Below are positions 6,874-10,277 of a stretch of 10,277 bases of DNA, in pieces. Each line of letters opens with the position of its first letter. Positions within the stretch are counted from its first letter, which is position 1. A model generated the notes under the pieces. That model had not been told where the DNA came from. It was given only the letters and a program-made list of their open reading frames with translations, and ran no database searches. The DNA comes from Acidimicrobiaceae bacterium (GTDB lineage Bacteria > Actinomycetota > Acidimicrobiia > Acidimicrobiales > RAAP-2). A program made the translations under genes and the position numbers. The DNA lies in the NCBI GenBank assembly GCA_030838245.1, contig JAUTXB010000093.1, positions 1-10,277 of the forward strand. Direction: 5' to 3'.

Positions 6874-8116
6874 CCTTGGCCAGCCGGAGGCCGGAAAAGG
6901 CCCACCGGGCCGCGGGAGGAAAGAAATTCCGGTACGTGGTTCGCATGTGGCCCACGGGCGTGGCACAACAGCCACCCCGCAAGACGTACTGGCTCACCAT
7001 GAACTTGCCGTTGTACTCCCCTACCGTCCCACCCGCCGGCTCGAATCCCGGATAGGGGCTGTAGGCGCTCGAGGTCCACTGCCACACATCGCCGAACGGG
7101 CTGGAGCGATCGCCGGTCACCGGGCTGGGGTGGAGGACGGCTGGGTCGAGGAAGTTACCCTCGACCGGATCGGCGGCGGCGTGCACCTCCCACTCGGCCT
7201 CGGTGGGAAGTCGGGCGCCAGCCCAGCGGGCAAAGGCGTCAGCCTCGTAGTAGCTGAGGTGGCAGACCGGCTCGGCCGGGTCGAGGCGACGGGATCCGCC
7301 GAGGGTAAGGATGTGCCACTCGTCGTCGACCCGGGACCAGTACAACGGGGCGTCCCATTTCCCCTCGACCGCCGCCGCCCACCCGTCGGACAGCCACAGG
7401 TCGGAGTGGTGGTAGCCGCCGTCCTCGATGAACGACAGCCACTCGCCGCAGGTCACCGGTCGACGTCCGATGGCAAAGGGGCGGAGGTAGACGCGGTGTC
7501 GTGGCGTCTCGTTGTCGAAGGAGAATTGGCTCCCTTCGTGCCCGATGTCCATCGTCCCCGATGGATACCGGATCCACGACAGCTCGGGCGACTTCGACGG
7601 CGTCGGGGCGTCCAGCGGGGCATAAGCCGGGTCGAGTGGATTGCGGGACAGGACATGTTTGATGTCCATCAAGAGGAGCTCTTGGTGCTGCTGTTCGTGA
7701 TTGATACCAAGCTCGACCAAGGCGAGCACATTGTCGCTCAACGCGTCGCTCAACAGATCGTCCATGGCCGCGTTCACGTGTCGGCGATACGAGGCGATCT
7801 CCTCGATGCCCGGGCGGGAGAGCAGGCCTCGCTCGTCGCGGGCGTGGCGGGCCCCGACGCCTTCGTAGTACGAGTTGAACAAGAACCCGTACGCAGGGTG
7901 GAAGGGCTGGTAGTCGCTCAGCCCTGGGGCGAGCAGGAACGTCTCGAAGAACCACGACGTATGGGCGCGGTGCCACTTGGTCGGGCTCACATCGGGCATC
8001 GACTGGACGGTCTGGTCTTCGGCCGAGAGCGATTCGGCCAGGGCGTCGGTCAGGGCCCGCGTCTCGCCGAAGCGGGTAGCGAGCGTCTCTTGGTCGAGCG
8101 CTGTCGAGAGTTCGAT
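6866..8116 (-). CDS. egtB: Hercynine oxygenase EgtB (sulfoxide synthase), probable AUC start
   Basis: EgtB is a non-heme iron enzyme joining a thiol (gamma-glutamylcysteine or cysteine) to hercynine with O2, forming the sulfoxide precursor of ergothioneine. Counting from the start at 8116 there are 416 residues. The N-terminal DinB-like bundle has KWHRAH (47-52) and HEQQHQE (140-146), which supply the three iron-binding histidines. The C-terminal FGE-sulfatase-like domain runs from about 185 to the end, with RLPTEAEWE, FGDVWQW and VLRGGCCATP. SPTKWHRAH, FNSYY and RGLLSRP resemble non-mycobacterial EgtB, and egtA, egtC and egtE are not in view, so cysteine may be the sulfur donor (inference). 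No ATG or GTG lies at the expected N-terminus. ATC at 8116-8114 has GGAAGGAGG eight bases upstream and gives the expected length. Alternatives are TTG 8188, upstream of the ribosome site, and ATG 7999, which truncates the first helix. egtD follows with overlap. Confidence 0.93.
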   Translation of the reverse strand: MELSTALDQETLATRFGETRALTDALAESLSAEDQTVQSMPDVSPTKWHRAHTSWFFETFLLAPGLSDYQPFHPAYGFLFNSYYEGVGARHARDERGLLSRPGIEEIASYRRHVNAAMDDLLSDALSDNVLALVELGINHEQQHQELLLMDIKHVLSRNPLDPAYAPLDAPTPSKSPELSWIRYPSGTMDIGHEGSQFSFDNETPRHRVYLRPFAIGRRPVTCGEWLSFIEDGGYHHSDLWLSDGWAAAVEGKWDAPLYWSRVDDEWHILTLGGSRRLDPAEPVCHLSYYEADAFARWAGARLPTEAEWEVHAAADPVEGNFLDPAVLHPSPVTGDRSSPFGDVWQWTSSAYSPYPGFEPAGGTVGEYNGKFMVSQYVLRGGCCATPVGHMRTTYRNFFPPAARWAFSGLRLAKDV

Positions 8117-8124
8117 GGTCTCCC

Positions 8125-8133
8125 CCTCCTTCC
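8125..8133 (-). promoter_or_regulatory. Strong ribosome binding site of egtB
   Basis: On the - strand this reads GGAAGGAGG, an extended match to the anti-Shine-Dalgarno sequence. The only in-frame codon at proper spacing (8 bases) is ATC 8116-8114. The site would be wasted if translation began at TTG 8188 or ATG 7999, so it is the main evidence for the AUC start. Confidence 0.7.
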
Positions 8134-8190
8134 GAGTTGGATCCGGCCCGCCGACGGTGCCGTCAGTCGACCGCTTCCCCGTAGGCAAAC

Positions 8191-8218
8191 AAGTTACCCG
8201 GACGGCCCGCGGATTGAA
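8191..8218 (-). promoter_or_regulatory. Candidate egtBD promoter
   Basis: On the - strand TTCAAT (8218-8213) and TAACTT (8196-8191) are spaced by 16 bases, with the -10 fitting TANNNT. The transcript would start near 8184, leaving a leader of about 68 bases that includes the ribosome binding site. It would exclude the TTG at 8188 from the mRNA. The -35 is only a partial match. Confidence 0.4.
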
Positions 8219-8262
8219 CCTGCACCCCCCAATGGTGGCGTGGTGCCCTGCCGGCGCGGTCC

Positions 8263-8268
8263 TAAGTT
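8263..8268 (+). promoter_or_regulatory. Weak candidate -10 for the methyltransferase gene
   Basis: TAAGTT fits TANNNT and would start transcription near 8275, about 66 bases before the GTG at 8341. No good -35 is seen 16-18 bases upstream. It is the only AT-leaning hexamer between the egtB promoter and the gene. Confidence 0.2.
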
Positions 8269-8287
8269 GGGGCGAGGGGACGATGGC

Positions 8288-8300
8288 CGGGACGGTCCCG
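8288..8300. repeat. Perfect odd palindrome in the divergent intergenic region
   Basis: CGGGAC and GTCCCG flank a single central base, a perfect 13-base inverted repeat just downstream of the candidate methyltransferase transcript start. The position and symmetry would suit a dimeric repressor site. A 6+6 palindrome arises by chance fairly often in GC-rich DNA, so this is only a candidate operator. Confidence 0.3.
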
Positions 8301-8340
8301 AGACCGAGGGGCGCCAGTGGCGGCGGAGAGGAGATCCATT

Positions 8341-9096
8341 GTGACCGAGCTTGAGGATGAGAAGCCATTCACCAGGGGATTTGGCGACGGGAGCACCTAC
8401 GAGCGGGGTCGCCCGGGCTACCCCGAGGAAGCCCTGGCTTTCTTCGATCAGGCCTTCGAGCTCCGTCCGGGGAAGCGGGTGGTGGACCTCGGGGCCGGGA
8501 CGGGGAAGTTCACCCGCCAGCTGGCTGCCTTCGGCACCGAGATCTTGGCCGTCGAGCCGTCGCCGTCCATGCGGGCCGAGCTGGCCAGAAACCTGTCCGA
8601 GGTGGAGCTGGCCGATGGAACGGCCGAGAGCATCCCCGCCCCAGACGCCTCGGTGGATGCCGTCTTCGTGGCCCAGGCTTTTCACTGGTTCGACCCCGAC
8701 CGATCCTTGACCGAGATCGCCCGCGTGCTGCGACCGGGGGGCGGATTGGGCTTGATCTGGAATGAGCGCGACTTGTCGGTGGACTGGGTCCGCCGCCTGA
8801 GCGAGGCCATCGAGTGGCCGGAACGGGCGCCGTACCAGCCGGGCACGGACTTTCGGACGGTCGTGTCCGCCCACTCGGCGTTCATCGACGTGACCCGCAG
8901 ACAGTTCCGGTTCCACCAGACCCTCGATCACGCCGGGCTGATGGATCGCATGGCCTCGACCAGCTACGTCACCGCCATGGACGGCGAGCAGCGGGAGATC
9001 TTCCTCGGGCCGCTGGCCGAGCTGGTGTCCGCGCTGCCCGAGCCGATCGACATGCCCTACGTCACCAGCGCGTACACAGCCCGACGGGTGCCATGA
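8341..9096 (+). CDS. Class I SAM-dependent methyltransferase (type 11-like)
   Basis: The 251-residue protein has a Rossmann methyltransferase core. Motif I is VVDLGAGTGKF (residues 47-57); E72 in VEPSPSM is the acidic residue expected to bind the SAM ribose; FHWFD (114-118) is typical of small-molecule methyltransferases of the type 11 group; and VLRPGG closes the core. The N-terminal GFGDGSTYERGRPGYP segment is a common lead-in in this group. GTG 8341 is chosen because GGAGAGGAG (8325-8333) lies seven bases before it; an in-frame GTG at 8317 would overlap no comparable site and adds only eight residues. It diverges from egtB across 224 bases and converges on the reductase genes. The substrate is unknown. 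A role near ergothioneine is possible from position alone, but this gene is not part of any described ergothioneine pathway. Confidence 0.87.
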   Translation: MTELEDEKPFTRGFGDGSTYERGRPGYPEEALAFFDQAFELRPGKRVVDLGAGTGKFTRQLAAFGTEILAVEPSPSMRAELARNLSEVELADGTAESIPAPDASVDAVFVAQAFHWFDPDRSLTEIARVLRPGGGLGLIWNERDLSVDWVRRLSEAIEWPERAPYQPGTDFRTVVSAHSAFIDVTRRQFRFHQTLDHAGLMDRMASTSYVTAMDGEQREIFLGPLAELVSALPEPIDMPYVTSAYTARRVP

Positions 9097-9135
9097 GGGG
9101 TGCGGGTGATGAATGAGGTGATGTTCGGCACTGAT

Positions 9136-9150
9136 CGCCTGGCCCAGGCG
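9136..9150. terminator. Short hairpin between convergent genes
   Basis: CGCCTG (9136-9141) pairs perfectly with CAGGCG (9145-9150) around a three-base loop, in the 90-base gap between the convergent methyltransferase and reductase genes. No T tract follows on either strand. It could act as a bidirectional terminator, but the stem is short. Confidence 0.25.
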
Positions 9151-9164
9151 GGCGGGTTCCGCGG

Positions 9165-9195
9165 ACCTATGACGGTTCCGTGGCACCTATGACGG
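9165..9195. repeat. Direct repeat at the 3' end of the reductase gene
   Basis: ACCTATGACGG occurs at 9165-9175 and again at 9185-9195, a 20-base period with 9 unrelated bases between. The second copy overlaps the stop codon of the - strand reductase gene, so the last codons and stop are duplicated just outside the gene. It may be the trace of a small local duplication. Confidence 0.6.
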
Positions 9196-9969
9196 AAAAG
9201 CGGCGCGGAGGCCCTGAAGCATTCCCCCGTCGACAAGGACGTCGATACCCGACATGAACGAGGCATTGTCGGAGAGGAGGAACGCGACGACTGCGGCCAC
9301 CTCGTGGGGTTGGCCCAGGCGTTCGAGGGGCGTCTTCTCCAGCATGATCTTCATGATCGGCTGCTGTTCTGCCTCCTGACGGCCCATGGGTGTGTCGATC
9401 AGACCGGGGGACAAGGAGTTGACCCGCCCGCCGCGCCGGCCCCACACGACAGCTGCTTGGGCCGCCACGGCAATGACGCCGCGTTTCGCCCAGGCATAGG
9501 CCATGCCACTGTCGGCAAATCGATCGGCAACGGTTTCGAGGAAGCCGGGCACACGAGGGTTGGACACCAGGTCTTGGATCTCGGGATCGATGCCCTGTAA
9601 GGCGATCTGGTAGGCCGAGCTCGAGGAGAAGCACACGGCGGAAGAGCCCAGCTCAACCAGGGGCTCGAAGGCGTCCAGCAACAGCGCGGTGCCCACGAGG
9701 TCGACCTCCATGACGCGCCGGGCATCAGCCATTGTCGGGGACACGCCCGCGGCGTGGGCGAGCCCACGGAACGGGCCGAGCTCACGCACTCGCTCGATGA
9801 GGCCGGTCACGGCATCCGGGTCGGAGATATCGCAGGCGACCGATACGGTCCCCTCGATCTCCGGCGCCTTGAGGTCGAGGGCGACGAGGTGTTCGGTGGT
9901 GCCCCGAAGCTCTTCCACGCAGAGTCGCCCCATGCCACTCGCCGCACCCGTGATCACCGTGAACGTCAT
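9187..9969 (-). CDS. Short-chain dehydrogenase/reductase (SDR)
   Basis: The 260-residue protein is a classical-type SDR, an NAD(P)-dependent oxidoreductase acting on an alcohol or carbonyl. TGAASGMG (residues 7-14) is the cofactor loop. D32 at the end of the second strand favours NAD(H). HAAG (72-75) replaces the usual NNAG. The serine run at 115-118 and Y158/K162 in YAWAK form the active site. SPGLIDTP and the C-terminal segment up to VDGG complete the fold. About 38 residues separate the serines from the tyrosine, well above the usual about 13, which resembles bacterial 3-alpha-hydroxysteroid dehydrogenase-like SDRs. The start lies three bases after the stop of an upstream reductase gene on the same strand, with no strong ribosome binding site, so translation is probably coupled. 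The substrate cannot be assigned; steroid, lipid or other alcohols are possible. Confidence 0.9.
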   Translation of the reverse strand: MTFTVITGAASGMGRLCVEELRGTTEHLVALDLKAPEIEGTVSVACDISDPDAVTGLIERVRELGPFRGLAHAAGVSPTMADARRVMEVDLVGTALLLDAFEPLVELGSSAVCFSSSSAYQIALQGIDPEIQDLVSNPRVPGFLETVADRFADSGMAYAWAKRGVIAVAAQAAVVWGRRGGRVNSLSPGLIDTPMGRQEAEQQPIMKIMLEKTPLERLGQPHEVAAVVAFLLSDNASFMSGIDVLVDGGMLQGLRAAFPS

Positions 9970-9972
9970 GAT

Positions 9973-10277
9973 CTACCGGAGCTTGCCCGTGAGGAACTGG
10001 GCCACGGGAGTGGCACTTGGATACGAACCGGTGATGCCAGAGCTGATGTATCCGACATCGGAGATCAAGGTGACGCCATTCAGCGCGGCAGCGGCGTCGC
10101 TGCAGAGGAAGGCCAGCGGGTACGCCTGCTCCAAGGGCGTTGACGCCTGGATGTTCAGCTCATCCCGGTAGTCGGCGCCGAAGCCGAGCCACGTCTCCGC
10201 ATTGGCCCGAGCCAAGGGAGTATCGGTGGGACCGGGGCAGATGGCGTTGATCCGGATGCCCCGCTGCAGCATGGGAA
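9973..10277 (-). CDS. Short-chain dehydrogenase/reductase, C-terminal part (cut by window edge)
   Basis: The C-terminal about 100 residues of a second SDR are present. RGIRINAICPGPTDTPL is the typical segment after the catalytic YxxxK helix, and PLAFLCSDAAAALNGVTLISDVG is the C-terminal SDR strand-helix region. A methionine codon at 10272 is internal, since the frame stays open to the window edge and the cofactor loop and active-site Tyr/Lys must lie beyond it. The tail after DVG is longer than the usual few residues (about 25, ending in TGKLR). It sits three bases upstream of the next SDR gene on the same strand, so the two are probably co-transcribed and may act on related substrates. SDR membership is clear; the function is not. 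Confidence 0.85.
   Translation of the reverse strand, partial: PMLQRGIRINAICPGPTDTPLARANAETWLGFGADYRDELNIQASTPLEQAYPLAFLCSDAAAALNGVTLISDVGYISSGITGSYPSATPVAQFLTGKLR

Noticed and set aside
8153..8164. GACG-GTGC-CGTC hairpin in the egtB leader as a riboswitch or attenuator
   Set aside because: A four-base stem is too short to support a regulatory RNA, and no known riboswitch core is visible.
5509..8344. Long + strand open frames (5509-7002 and 6767-8344) opposite egtD and egtB
   Set aside because: The - strand carries complete EgtD and EgtB with catalytic motifs; the + strand frames run through them without domain signs.
8194..9186. A 330-residue - strand frame opposite the methyltransferase
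   Set aside because: The + strand gene has methyltransferase motifs I to post-I, a strong ribosome binding site and a plausible start; the opposite frame has none.

Overview
The window is high-GC, almost fully coding DNA. It carries the core block disA, carD, ispD, ispF, rlmB, which is found in similar order in Actinobacteria such as Mycobacterium (there carD-ispD-ispF-cysS-rlmB lie close to radA-disA). GTG starts, short ATGA overlaps and strong codon GC bias fit that phylum. The cysteine-type look of EgtB and the absence of cysS from the block suggest a less-studied actinobacterial lineage, perhaps Acidimicrobiia; this is inference, because no rRNA or other taxonomic marker is present.

Layout. 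Bases 40-1131 (+) encode DisA, the DNA-scanning c-di-AMP synthase. After a 147-base gap with a hairpin and a possible promoter comes a tight + strand run: carD (1279-1755), ispD (1766-2485), ispF (2482-3015), rlmB (3012-4046) and a flavin-dependent disulfide-reductase-like enzyme (4060-5442). Gaps are 10-13 bases or 4-base overlaps, so these five probably form one operon combining transcription control, two non-mevalonate isoprenoid steps, rRNA methylation and a redox enzyme. A small VOC (glyoxalase-fold) protein follows at 5472-5861.

On the - strand, converging on the VOC gene, lies a compact ergothioneine pair: egtB (8116-6866) overlapping egtD (6873-5875) by 8 bases. EgtD trimethylates histidine to hercynine and EgtB adds sulfur to it as a sulfoxide. 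No egtA, egtC or egtE is in view, and the EgtB motifs resemble non-mycobacterial enzymes that can take cysteine directly. The likely egtB start is an AUC codon behind an excellent ribosome binding site. A 224-base divergent promoter region separates egtB from a class I SAM methyltransferase (8341-9096, +). The window ends with two - strand short-chain dehydrogenase/reductase genes, the upstream one cut by the window edge.

I found no phage, transposon, CRISPR, tRNA or rRNA signal and no clearly new multi-gene system. The items most worth checking are the two-gene egtBD cassette with its odd start codon, the disulfide-reductase-like enzyme that has the redox cysteines but lacks the usual His-Glu dyad, and the roughly 98-residue Arg/Gly-rich leader on RlmB.
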